Position numbers and translations under genes: made by a program. From Scytalidium lignicola (lineage: Eukaryota; Ascomycota; Leotiomycetes), in NCBI GenBank assembly GCA_002812745.2, contig NCSJ02000578.1, positions 1 through 15,655 of the forward strand: a stretch of 15,655 nt of DNA, given 5' to 3'. Positions 1 through 8,227 of the stretch are shown piece after piece; within the stretch, counting starts at the first letter, position 1; every line of letters starts with the position of its first letter. Under the pieces are notes generated by a model. That model ran no database searches and had not been told where the DNA came from. It worked only from the letters and a program-made list of their open reading frames with translations.

Positions 1-351
1 GTTACCTCAGAACTTGGATATACACCTATATTCATGGAAGATGGCAACTCTGCTCATGGTCATAAGTCTATTACAAATCCTTGTGCAATATTCAGAGAGA
101 AACATGGTATTCAACTATTAAATCACCCTTCTACAAGTCCTGATCTTAATCCAATTGAAAAATGTTGGAGAGCTATAAAACAGTCGCTTCACCGTCGCAA
201 AATCCAACCTACAAATGAAATCGAAATGGCCAACACAATCATAGAAGAATGGAATGCACTTGATCAGGAATGGATTAATGGATTGATTATAGATCAAAAG
301 CATTGGATATGGGAAGTTGTAGCACGTCAAGGATGGATGACATCAAATTAA
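1..351 (+). CDS. Tc1/mariner-type transposase, C-terminal part (partial at left edge)
   Basis: The frame is open from base 1 to a TAA at 349-351 (116 codons), so this is the 3' part of a gene that starts outside the window. The protein carries the end of a Tc1/mariner DDE catalytic domain: MEDGNSAHGH at codons 12-21 (second catalytic Asp) and, about 35 residues later, SPDLNPIEKCW, whose Glu would be the third catalytic acid in a DD34E-like arrangement. This family cuts and pastes DNA at TA dinucleotides. No stop or frameshift is present in the visible part. Base composition is far less AT-rich than the rest of the window, which suggests a recent or mutation-spared copy. An internal ATG at codon 12 is not a plausible start because the catalytic Asp follows directly and homologues extend well upstream. 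Whether the whole gene is intact cannot be judged here. Confidence 0.9.
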   Translation, partial: VTSELGYTPIFMEDGNSAHGHKSITNPCAIFREKHGIQLLNHPSTSPDLNPIEKCWRAIKQSLHRRKIQPTNEIEMANTIIEEWNALDQEWINGLIIDQKHWIWEVVARQGWMTSN

Positions 352-416
352 GTAGCAATTTATCAATTTAATAAGGGGTGTACACAGACTTATGACGCTC
401 GGTTCGTTACCCCTGC
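1..416 (+). mobile_element. Tc1/mariner-type element, right part with proposed right end
   Basis: After the transposase stop there is a short, relatively GC-rich tail. On the reverse strand it reads inward from the end as (G)CAGGGGTAACGAACC and later GTGTACACCCC at 385-375, which resembles the CAG-plus-G-run ends of Tc1-like elements. A TA at 417-418 follows directly and could be the right copy of the TA target duplication. Only 65 bases separate the stop from the proposed end, which fits compact Tc1 elements. The left inverted repeat lies outside the window, so the exact end is inferred, not proven. Confidence 0.6.
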
Positions 417-417
417 T

Positions 418-433
418 ATCCAGTGACCTGGAT
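418..433. repeat. Short hairpin ATCCAG-TGAC-CTGGAT
   Basis: Perfect 6-bp arms around a 4-base loop lie just outside the proposed Tc1 element end, in sequence still fairly rich in G and C. It could be part of the element terminus or of the older flank. No function is evident. Confidence 0.5.
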
Positions 434-509
434 GGCGTAGTTTTGTAACATATATTAATATTCTTATTTAGTATTGATGTTTCTTATAAAGTATAATATA
501 TCCTGATGA

Positions 510-514
510 CATAA
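510..514. repeat. Target site duplication, left copy (CATAA)
   Basis: CATAA lies directly outside the LTR at 515 and pairs with TATAA at 8495-8499. The two differ by one C-to-T transition, as expected if the flanks were mutated with the element. Five base pairs is the usual Ty3/Gypsy duplication length. Confidence 0.85.
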
Positions 515-781
515 TGTCAGGGGTATTTGTATGTAGAGTGAAGAGAGACTAAGAGGCTGAAACATAATAGGAGACTAGTAATAAGATAACAGTTGGTTAA
601 GTGTAAATTCACTTTAAAACTCAGTGCTCTTCTAAAATTACAAGATTGATCTTTAACTCTTGTTAAAGAGAAGGGGAAACCCCCTTCTTTATAAACAGGA
701 GTCAGCAGCTAAAGAGCAGCTAGGACTTAGACTACTATCCTTTTCCCCTCTTCATATGATTAGTACACTAAAGCCTTGACA
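515..781 (-). repeat. 3' LTR of the chromovirus
   Basis: 267 bp, with TGTC and GACA termini, aligning to 8228-8494 without a single gap. By hand I count about 50 differences, all transitions, giving about 81% identity. About 40 of them show G or C here and A or T in the other copy, so this LTR is the less mutated one. The polypurine tract next to it, read on the minus strand, identifies it as the 3' LTR. Confidence 0.95.
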
Positions 782-797
782 ATATCTCCTCCTTTCC
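782..797 (-). promoter_or_regulatory. Polypurine tract for plus-strand DNA priming
   Basis: On the minus strand, GGAAAGGAGGAGATAT ends directly at the 3' LTR, which begins TGTCAAGG at 781. This is the expected place and composition of the RNase H-resistant primer for second-strand synthesis, and it supports the minus orientation independently of the coding evidence. It has kept its G bases despite heavy mutation elsewhere. Confidence 0.75.
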
Positions 798-1389
798 AAG
801 CTCTTGTCCTTAAGAGTTATAGTCATACTACTTATTAAGATATAATAATAGAACATAATATTCTCCTATTCTACAATTAAACTCCAGACAAAGAGCATTA
901 AACTTAGTACTTCTAGCTTTAGCACCTTAACATATTTGTCATTTTAGTAAACACAAGACATCTCTTAATATCAACCTTATAATAAAGCTTTAATAAACCT
1001 TTTACTAAGCTTTAAAGATCTTTCTTTATTCTTTTAATTCAATATTACAAGTTATAATAAGGCTAAGAGTTGAACATCTTACTCTTATTATAAACTTCTT
1101 TTTTAGATTATAACTTACTTATAACTAAATAATTATAAACAATCACCAAGCCTTATAATAAGGATATTATTACTCTTGCTCTTTCAATGTAACTTCATTA
1201 TGTTAAATATACTTATTAAGAAAAGCCTCAATAGTAATATTCTCCAAGCCTTAAGCTATTATATACATCTATTTAAGTAAGTATTCTCTTCTTTGATTTT
1301 ACTTCTTTTTCTAAGCATTAACTGATAATTGTTAATATTACCTTTCTTTTTGAAGAACTTTATTACATTCTTATAACTTTTTTACTAGT

Positions 1390-1670
1390 ATAATTCTTGT
1401 TAAGTTATAACTTTCTTATTATCCTTCTTTCTATTATACTTCNTTTTTCTTTCACCTTCATTTATCAAGATTCCTTAAGCAAAATTATCTCTTGTTAAGC
1501 TATAACTCACTTTTTTATTATACTTCTCCTTAATCTTTCAATTTAGCTTGTTTTCTTACCTTTACTTTTGTTTAACTATTACTTCTTTTCTTTAAGAATC
1601 ATATAGTAGAATTGTCTTCTGTTAAACTATAACTTACTCTTTATTATACTCTTTCTTGATTCTTTAATTC
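1390..1670. repeat. Imperfect tandem repeats
   Basis: The block GTTAA-(A/G)-(C/T)TATAACT followed by a T-rich run and ATTATAC or similar occurs near 1397, 1491 and 1619, so spacings are about 94 and 128 bases. The copies at 1491 and 1619 resemble each other over about 60 bases. Read on the minus strand they give Gln- and Lys-rich frames with stops at likely Gln positions. Copy borders are approximate. Confidence 0.45.
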
Positions 1671-1679
1671 AACTTGCCT

Positions 1680-2570
1680 TACATCTTTTACTTAACTTTA
1701 AGATATCTCTTCTTTCTTCTTATACTCTTGCTTAACTCTAGTTATAACACTTATTAACCTCTTATTAAGCTTTTACAATAACACTAATAAATACTAAACC
1801 CCTTATTCTTACTGATAAAGAAGTATTATGTTAACAATGTTTTTATAACTTGTTTAAGTGAAAAGTTGATATTCTATAATAATATGCAAATAATACTAAT
1901 AAGTTATGACTATTATTATATAACTATTTTATTATTATTATATAATTACTTAATTAATGTTCTGTAAGTTAATCTTCAAAATGTTCATACTATAAGCAGA
2001 ATAATAAAGCTTATCTTTTAGTAAGTATATTCTTCCTTCTTTGTTTACTCTTATAAACTGATAATTAGTTACTTGTTAACCTCTTGCTAGTTAACTAGTT
2101 TGTTAAAAGTGTAAAGCAAAGTATTCTATATTGTTATTATTATATATAATAGCATTCTTAACATAAGTTTTGATATAATAGTTATTGTTAATGTTAAGCT
2201 CTTGTTAACTTAATACTAGGATAATGTCAAGGTAATACAAGTAATTATTTCAAAAAGCTTTTAATTCATTAAGAACTCTAAAAGTATACTTTCCTTACAT
2301 CTTCAAGAACTTAAGTAAGAAGAGTTAGCTAAGCAAAAAGAGAAAAGTATCTTAACATTAAAGTCATTAAGTTATTCATTAAAGAAGGTGTTTAAAGATA
2401 TAACAAGTCTTTTTAAAGAAGTAAAAGGTTTTCATACAAATTATAATAAAGTAATAAGTTACTTATATAATTATTGTTAAGTAAGTGTTAATCAAAGGAT
2501 AATATCCTGAGGTAGAAGAGCCCTCTGATAATGAAGATAATAATAAAGATAATAGTAATGATAACAAGGC
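1680..2570 (+). pseudogene. Possible degraded ORF antisense to gag-pol, unknown product
   Basis: The frame with codons starting at 1680 and at every third base after it runs to about 2484 with far fewer stops than expected. From 1860 to 2484 I count about 10 stops in 208 codons, where roughly 20 would be expected at this AT content. Most stops are TAA or TAG and could be former Gln codons. The stretch at 2301-2480 is Lys/Glu-rich (for example LQELK then EELAKQKEK) and looks helical. From 2509 another frame reads a clearly acidic tail (EVEEPSDNEDNNKDNSNDN) to a TAA at 2566-2568, so one frameshift would be needed. No family was recognised. It could be an extra ORF carried by the element, a captured fragment, or chance. 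Confidence 0.35.
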
Positions 2571-2869
2571 ATAACTCTTGCTCTTCTCTTGCTTACCTCT
2601 TATAAGGTTAGAGCTTAAGTATCTAGTTTCTCTTTCTACTTACCTTGCAAGGCTGAAGCTAATCTCTTGCTTAGTTAATGTTAGATTCTTAGTTAAGTAT
2701 ATTTTAAATGAATTTAGACTGTTGTCTTATAGTGTTTTCNTTTTTTACAATTATATTCTATATTATACTTTATGAAAAATTACTTAAAGTACATTAATCA
2801 CTCTTATTACAAAGTAATTACTAACCNTTTTAAGTCTTTTCTATTTTCTCTTAACTTTGAGGTTGTTTA

Positions 2870-3043
2870 AATCTAAGTTATATTTCTTATTATACTCTTC
2901 TAGTATTTCACCATCATTAATATTTTCTTATAACTCTTAAGAATCTTCCTTGTTAATATATCCCTTTTAGTTAATAAGGTATTTGAAAATTCTTCTTTGT
3001 TATTCATAGTCTAAGATTACTTCTACTTTATATTCATTATTTA
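2870..3043 (-). other. Chromodomain at the end of pol
   Basis: The minus strand reads NNEYKVEVILDYE, stop, QRRIFKYLIN, stop, KGYINKEDS, stop, EL and later ILEEYNKKYN. This matches the chromodomain pattern EYEVEAILDHR...YLVKWKGYP-EDSTWEP-ENL, with both Trp codons turned into stops. In chromoviruses this domain directs insertion to methylated-histone chromatin. It places the element in the chromovirus branch of Ty3/Gypsy. Confidence 0.88.
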
Positions 3044-3954
3044 AGTTAATAATACTTACTTCCCTTAATTCTAAGTTATTACTTTCTTACTTCTTGTACA
3101 ACTTAAAGGCAGAGATAAGGAAAACAAGATAAATATAAATTTACTTTAACATATCTAACTTATAAGTAAGGTTATGATCTCTTATTACCTTTATTATTTT
3201 CTAAAGCTTTAAGTATTTGTTAACAAACTTATAACAAGGTTATTATTACTTGATATAAGCAGTAAAAATTAATACTTAATCTTTAAGGTTAAAAGACTTT
3301 AATATTCAATGTTGATTATACTATTTCTTATAAAGTTTCTAAGTATGTTAAAGTAGACTTATAATCTTGTTATAACTCTCTTATAACTCTTTAGCTTTCT
3401 TAGTTATTATTAATACCTTAAAAGGAAACTCTTTGCTGGCTAGCCTTAACTTTACTAGTCTTTACAGTTTGTATCTTATAAAGGCTTCTGCTAAGGATGT
3501 TTGTATAACAGAATGCTATAAAGTATTATAAATATACTTTGCTAAGTACAACTTGATTGTTTAATTATCTTGAGTAAAGAAGTAATAAACTTGTAAATAA
3601 TATTCTAAGTTCTGGTTTTAATATTCAATTTGGTTATCAGTCTAAGGATACTATATAATACTCATCTGCTTCTTCATTACTAAGTAATAACAAAAGAATA
3701 CTCAGAACTTACTCTTAAATCAAATATCTTAATCAGATATTATACCTTTAAATAAACTAAATGATCAAATAATATAACATAACAACAACTTAATAACTCT
3801 ATCAACATTAATACACTTAATGATGAGGATATAAATTGAGTATTTAATAAACTTATAAATTACTACTAAAATAGTATTATATTCTTTACTTTTAAAAGAA
3901 GTAAAAGGTAGTAATTTAATGATGAAATCCATTAAGATTTCTTTAAAAAGTCTA

Positions 3955-3962
3955 GTTAGTAT
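3955..3962. repeat. Target site duplication of the MITE, left copy (GTTAGTAT)
   Basis: Identical to 4330-4337. Eight bases with T at position 2 and A at position 7 fit hAT insertion sites. The flanking bases also agree, so the copy could be read as longer with correspondingly shorter TIRs. Confidence 0.8.
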
Positions 3963-4329
3963 TAGACTGGCCGAACAGTCTAGACCATGGACCATTACAC
4001 TAACCTATTTAGGACTACTTTCTTTAATAATTATTATTATTAAATAAAATTTTTAAAATTTAAAGTTTTAATGTTTTTAAATATAATTCTTTAAAAAAAT
4101 TCTAAAAATAATAATTAAATAAAGTAATATAAAGCTTTTTTTAAAAAATTATTAATCCTTGTAAGTATATTATTTAATTACTATTTTTAGAATTTTTTTA
4201 AAGAATTATATTTAAAAACATTAAAACTTTAAATTTTAAAAATTTTATTTAATAATAATAATTATTAAAGAAAGTAGTCTTAAATAGGTTAGTGTAACAG
4301 TCCACAGTCTAGACTGTTCAACCAGTCTA
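3963..4329. mobile_element. hAT-like fold-back MITE inside the integrase gene
   Basis: 367 bp made of two 159-bp inverted arms (3963-4121 and 4171-4329) around a 49-bp centre, with no coding potential. The termini read TAGACTGG and CCAGTCTA and are flanked by 8-bp direct repeats GTTAGTAT. TAG/CAG-type ends plus an 8-bp duplication point to the hAT superfamily, and the lack of a gene makes it a non-autonomous MITE. The arms differ at eight positions, all transitions. The last 40 bases of each arm keep much more G and C than the surroundings. Its ends contribute the first codons of a spurious minus-strand open frame that continues into integrase. Confidence 0.88.
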
Positions 4330-4337
4330 GTTAGTAT
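4330..4337. repeat. Target site duplication of the MITE, right copy (GTTAGTAT)
   Basis: Perfect match to 3955-3962. Removing the MITE and one copy rejoins the integrase frame, with LVPLLILT on the upstream side and ILTRLFKEILMDF on the downstream side sharing the duplicated ILT codons. Confidence 0.8.
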
Positions 4338-5064
4338 TAACAAGGGTACTAGCTTGTTATAAGGTAGATAATGTCTTAACTTAGTTCTCTAGCAAATAAT
4401 ACAAGTAAAGATATACTTCTTAATATCTTTTTACAAACTATTTTAATAATAACAATTAACTAGTTATTTCAAAACTTTAATAATACTTAGATGTTTACTA
4501 ATAAGAACATCATAAAAAACATCTAATAGTTTAATCTTTAATAAGTAATTATTAAAGATATAAATATATCCTCAATATCTTAGAAGTTTATTGTCTTTTA
4601 ATGCTTAGAAGTTATATCTTAAGACTTTAACAATGGATTATCTATTACATTATTACTTCTATTCTTCATTGATAATAAAAGTGTCCTTTTATTATACTTT
4701 ATAAATAACATTTACAAAGCTAAGTAACAAGTCCTCTAACATTGTTATAACTTTAGCCTTTTTAGCTTATATTGAAAGAATATATAATTTATAACTTATA
4801 ACTCTAATAATAATATTATCCTAAAAAGACATAATACTCTGAACATTTTCAAGTTTAATTGTTATAAAGTTGTTAAGCTTTTATAACTGATTAACAAGGT
4901 CTTGACTGTTTAACAAAACAAGTTTAATTGTCAAGGAATCTACTTCCTCTGACTAGTCAACAAGACCTTGACTTAACAAACTTATAAGTTCCTTACTACT
5001 TACATTCAATGTTTATAAGAACTTATTAAGAAAACTCAATAACAACTTTTGACATATTATTATA

Positions 5065-5465
5065 ATACTAATCATATCTTGTAAATCAAGTCTTCTTAAC
5101 AATCTATCAGCAAAGTTCTAAGAGCTTAGTTTATACTTAATCTTAAAATTATATCTAGATAATTCTTATAATTAATAAGCTTACTTATTATTTAGTTATA
5201 ACTTAAAAGTAAAGTAATGATAATTCAAGTAGTTAGTCAAAACTTTAACAAGGTATTATATATACAATAAGTAATGTTTCTATATCTTAAAAGTCTTTAC
5301 AATAGTTAACAACTTAATATCTAGAGTATTATAGTATAACTTAGCCCCTTTCAACTTCTTCAACATATATACAACAAGATGTTAGTATCCTTCTTATAAT
5401 TAAGTTATAATCATACTAATTACAAAATCCAAAGTATTTATCTTCAACTTAATAAGTAATTTCAG
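5065..5465 (-). other. RNase H domain
   Basis: The minus strand reads INTLDFVISMIIT near 5455, matching the TDASDFAIGA-type start with its first Asp changed to Asn. DIKLLTIVKTF near 5320 fits the D-KELLA-IVEAF motif with both Glu now Lys. YNFKIKYKL, then NFADRLLRRLDL near 5153-5080, fits the usual FxIxYxPG...ADALSRRPD end with the last Asp kept (GAT at 5106-5108). This domain would degrade the RNA strand during reverse transcription. Confidence 0.85.
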
Positions 5466-5639
5466 GTTATAATAATGTAATAGTAAGGCAATTATGAACA
5501 AGATATATATCTTCATAAATACTTCTTATTACAAGAGAGTTAACTAGAAAGTTAACAAGTATCCCTTCTTCAGTATATCTATTAATAGTATAATAACCTT
5601 TGAATAACCTTTGATAAACTAGTGATAAAACCTAATGAA

Positions 5640-6390
5640 GTTAAGAAAGATTTACATATCTTTTATATTTCTAGGTTTTAACTACTTAACAATAGTTATA
5701 ATACATTCTTTCTTTATGCTTATACCTTTAAAGGTAATCACAAAGCTTAAAAAGGTAATTGTCTAAGAATAGAATATATATTTCTCTAAGTTTATATAAA
5801 AGCTTTATTGTTATAACTTAACTAGTATATTATAAACAACTTATACATATAACTTCTTATCCTTTGTATAAATTAAGATATTATCAAGATATACAATATA
5901 AATAATATTAATTAAACTTGTTAATGCTTAGTTAATATATGTTTAGAAGATAATTAGTACATTTAAAAGTCTAAATAACATAATAAGATATTCAAAGTGT
6001 TTATACTTAGTTTTGAATACTATCTTCTACTCATCTTCCTTGTAAATACATATTCAATAGTAAGCATCTTTTAAATCTAACTTAATAAAGTATTTAACCT
6101 TAGATAATCAACTAATGATTTTTGAAATTAAAGGTAATACAATATAATTTTTCTTAATAATCTTGTTTAATCCTTAGTAATCAATACAAAGTTATAACTT
6201 ACTTTTTAACTTAAGTATAAATAATATAAAAGTTCTTATTAAACTAATCAAGAGTTAAATCCATCCCTTTTATATAATAACTTCTAAGTAATTATAAAAC
6301 ATTACAAGTTCATCTTCAGTTAAGGTATAAATAAGTCCTTAAAGTAAAGTTTGTTTTTCTTCTAAGTTAATACAATACTCTAAAAAGATA
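5640..6390 (-). other. Reverse transcriptase domain
   Basis: Landmarks of Ty3/Gypsy RT appear in order on the minus strand: LTEDELVMFYNYLE near 6335, CIDY-stop-GLNKIIKKNY near 6187, KYFIKLDLKDAYY near 6090 (first catalytic Asp kept), KHFEYLIMLFRL near 5995, and YLDNIL at 5891-5874. The last motif is YLDDIL in active enzymes; the second Asp codon is now AAT, a single G-to-A change that would abolish polymerisation. The stop after CIDY replaces the Arg of the CVDYR-type motif. Confidence 0.95.
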
Positions 6391-6689
6391 TAAGAAAGTA
6401 AAATTCCAACTAAGTCTATATTAAAGACATTTAAGTAATTATTATATTCTAATAGTATAACAAGTTACATTCTACTAACTTCTTTATTAATATCCTCTTA
6501 TATATCTAAAGGAATAAAGATTATTCTAACTAAAACCATAATATACTTAGTTATACAATTAACTTTTTAAAGTTGTCTTTTTATAATGATCAATAATAAA
6601 TACTACTCTTAAAGAGGAAATACCTAAATGTCTTCTTTATAATAAATAACTTATAACTTTACATTATTATACTACAACNTTCTTAATAT

Positions 6690-6965
6690 AATTTTATATC
6701 CATTAAACTTAATTACTATAAAGTTATAATACTCTATCCTCTCAAGTCCTTAACTATTAATAATATAAGTTACAATATCTAGAGTTTTATAAATAAGAAT
6801 GTTTTGTCTGTAAAGTTGTCTTATTACTAAATATTAGTTAACCTCCTTTATTACTTCATCTGACAAGAGGTAATAATGTACAATATTCAAATCTAACTTT
6901 ATATCCAATAAGGCTGTCCTTATTACTTATTTCCTTTCAAGTTAAAGAGAAACTCTTATTTCTAA
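6690..6965 (-). other. Retropepsin-like protease domain
   Basis: The minus strand reads RTALLDIKLDLNIVHYYLL with the GAT of the presumed active-site Asp at 6903-6905. The expected D-T/S-G triad has become D-I-K, which two or three C-to-T and G-to-A changes explain. Further on, IILR-x-L-stop-YNN near 6680 fits the conserved IILG-x-PW end of Gypsy proteases. An N at 6679 sits inside this motif. Here it behaves as a real base, since counting it keeps the frame. Confidence 0.75.
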
Positions 6966-7029
6966 CCATCTTAAAAGGTGTTTATCTTCTTATTAAGCAA
7001 TTGTTACTTTCTTACTTAATGACATAATA

Positions 7030-8130
7030 TTCACATTAGATATTTAAGGGTAATTACTAGTATAATAACTTAATTTCTTATACTAATAGCATTAGACCTT
7101 AGAAAGTAATAGTCTAATAGTTCTTCCTCTCTTTACTGTTAGTTAATCATTAAGAAGGACAATATTAACAGTTATTGATTTTTATGTTAAAGGAGTTTGG
7201 TTTACTTAAGACATACTTAAAATCTTACTTGTTTAACTTATTCATCTACTTTGGTTTCTTAGCTGATTAATTATAGTTATACCTCTTGTTATAATATTTC
7301 TTCTTTAGGTTATAATCAATGTTTTAGTCTTTTGTATTATATTAATTAACTTTGTCTTAATAGTTAGTATGCCTTAAAACACAATTTGCTTTCTTAACTT
7401 TAGTCAAAGTTTATTCAAGAGGTTATATACTTAATACCCTTTAAGTAAGTACTCTAATAATTCTAACTTAATATTCTTATAATTATTTAAGAAAGAATTG
7501 AATTTTTAGTTTAGTTTTTATTCAAGGTAATATAACTTCATAACAACTTTAAAAGTACAAGTAAGACTATTTAAGATGTTACTCTTCAAGAATTCCTTTA
7601 TTTCATCTCAACAAATATAGTTATAACAATTTTATTAAGTATTTATAACATAAGTAATCTAATGTCTTTTGATAATATCTTCTAGTATATTACTAGTATA
7701 TATAACTCTTTGAAGTTTAATACTTAATTCTTAGATTATAATAAATCAAGAGTATAATTCAAAGAGGAAAGTATAAAGTTCATTTTAATTAGTCTTTTTG
7801 TATTTTAAAGTAAAGAATTATAATTTCCCTTAAATCTTGTTACTTAGTTGTTAATAAGGTTTAACATGATAATTTGTTCTAATAGTTAGTATATCTTATA
7901 CAAAATCATAAATAAGAACTTCTTCCCTTTTAAGAACTTATAAGTAAGTTCTCTTCTTTTTAAGGTAATCTTGTTGTTATTTAACTATGATTCTTTTGTT
8001 TAACTCTTCTTCTGACAATAAAACAAAACTCCTTGAAATAAGTGTTAAAAAAGAAGGCAAAGGTAGATCAGACAATGATAACTCCTCTTATTATAGTATT
8101 ACTAAGTTAGTAGAGGGGAATTACAACTTT
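7030..8130 (-). other. gag: Gag region with CCHC zinc knuckle
   Basis: The middle part reads like a retrotransposon Gag domain around 7640-7430, for example DEIKEFLKSNILNSLT, then FNSFLNNYKNIKLELLEYL. The nucleic-acid-binding zinc knuckle lies near 7085-7040 as CY-stop-YKKLSYYTSNYP. The expected C-x2-C-x4-H-x4-C spacing is present, but the second Cys, the His and the last Cys are Tyr, each one transition away from the original codon. Only the first Cys survives. Confidence 0.8.
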
Positions 8131-8227
8131 TCTGCTTCTCCTTATTGTAAAGCTTAAGTTCAACAGGTTTTAACTATCCTGATTCTTAATAGTTTATATA
8201 TCCTTTGTTAGGAAAAAGAGATTAATA

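Larger units (their letters stand above)
798..2806. other. Long non-pol region between pol and 3' LTR
   Basis: About 2 kb with no recognised retroelement domain. Roughly 1280-1740 is pyrimidine-rich on the + strand and holds imperfect repeats. From about 1680 to 2570 the + strand has fewer stops than its base composition predicts (see the separate entry). Nothing recognisable was seen at 800-1280. Ns at 1443, 2740 and 2827 may hide frame information. The + strand open frame at 2578-2775 is taken as chance, as it contains an N and no family signature. Confidence 0.6.
3110..4540 (-). other. Integrase (zinc-binding, catalytic core, GPY/F-like end), split by a MITE
   Basis: The zinc-binding part lies at about 4530-4345: a His-to-Tyr change in LLDVFYDVLISKHL, then TCIIC-stop-RTKLRHYLPYNKL with both Cys kept. 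The catalytic core resumes below the MITE with LTRLFKEILMDFI, and VVIYKFIKYSIY near 3865, where relatives have VVIDKF; this Asp-to-Tyr change is a transversion, not a RIP-type mutation. The second Asp (ISD, then stop for Arg) is near 3722, and the Glu survives in TDNQIEY near 3640. The C-terminal module includes YKFVNKYLKL-stop-KII near 3220, fitting the GPY/F region. The element at 3963-4329 interrupts the frame between zinc finger and core. Confidence 0.92.
2807..8130 (-). pseudogene. gag-pol: gag-pol polyprotein gene of the chromovirus, ruined by point mutations and a MITE
   Basis: One continuous minus-strand frame links Gag, CCHC knuckle, protease, RT, RNase H, integrase and chromodomain. 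Without the MITE and one target copy it is about 1,650 codons, so gag and pol were probably a single ORF without a frameshift site. Stops fall where relatives have Arg, Trp or Gln, as G-to-A and C-to-T changes would produce. The upper border is approximate because no start codon survives; Gag-like sequence can be read from about 8130, clearly from 8020 (LSEEELNKRIIVK). The lower border is a tandem TAA TAA ending at 2807. The product would make virus-like particles, copy the RNA to DNA and insert it into chromatin. Nothing here can work now. Confidence 0.93.

Noticed and set aside
118..330. Open frame of 70 codons on the minus strand
   Set aside because: It lies opposite the well-supported Tc1-like transposase frame and shows no motif; it is a shadow of that gene.
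1390..1670. CRISPR-like array
   Set aside because: Only three imperfect copies with unequal spacing and no conserved short repeat; the context is eukaryotic retrotransposon DNA.
2578..2775. Open frame of 65 codons on the plus strand
   Set aside because: Leu/Ser-rich translation of AT-rich DNA containing an N, with no family signature. It lies just after the acidic tail of the possible antisense ORF but is not in a supported frame with it.
3765..3995. Open frame on the minus strand starting MVHGLDCSAS
   Set aside because: Not a gene of its own. Its first ten codons are MITE terminus; the rest is the integrase core, annotated as part of gag-pol.
3963..4329. Tc1/mariner (TA duplication) or Mutator-type MITE
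   Set aside because: The flanks match for eight bases rather than only TA, and the TAGACTGG ends with an nTnnnnAn-type site fit hAT better. A 9-12 bp reading remains possible because flank and TIR bases overlap in identity.
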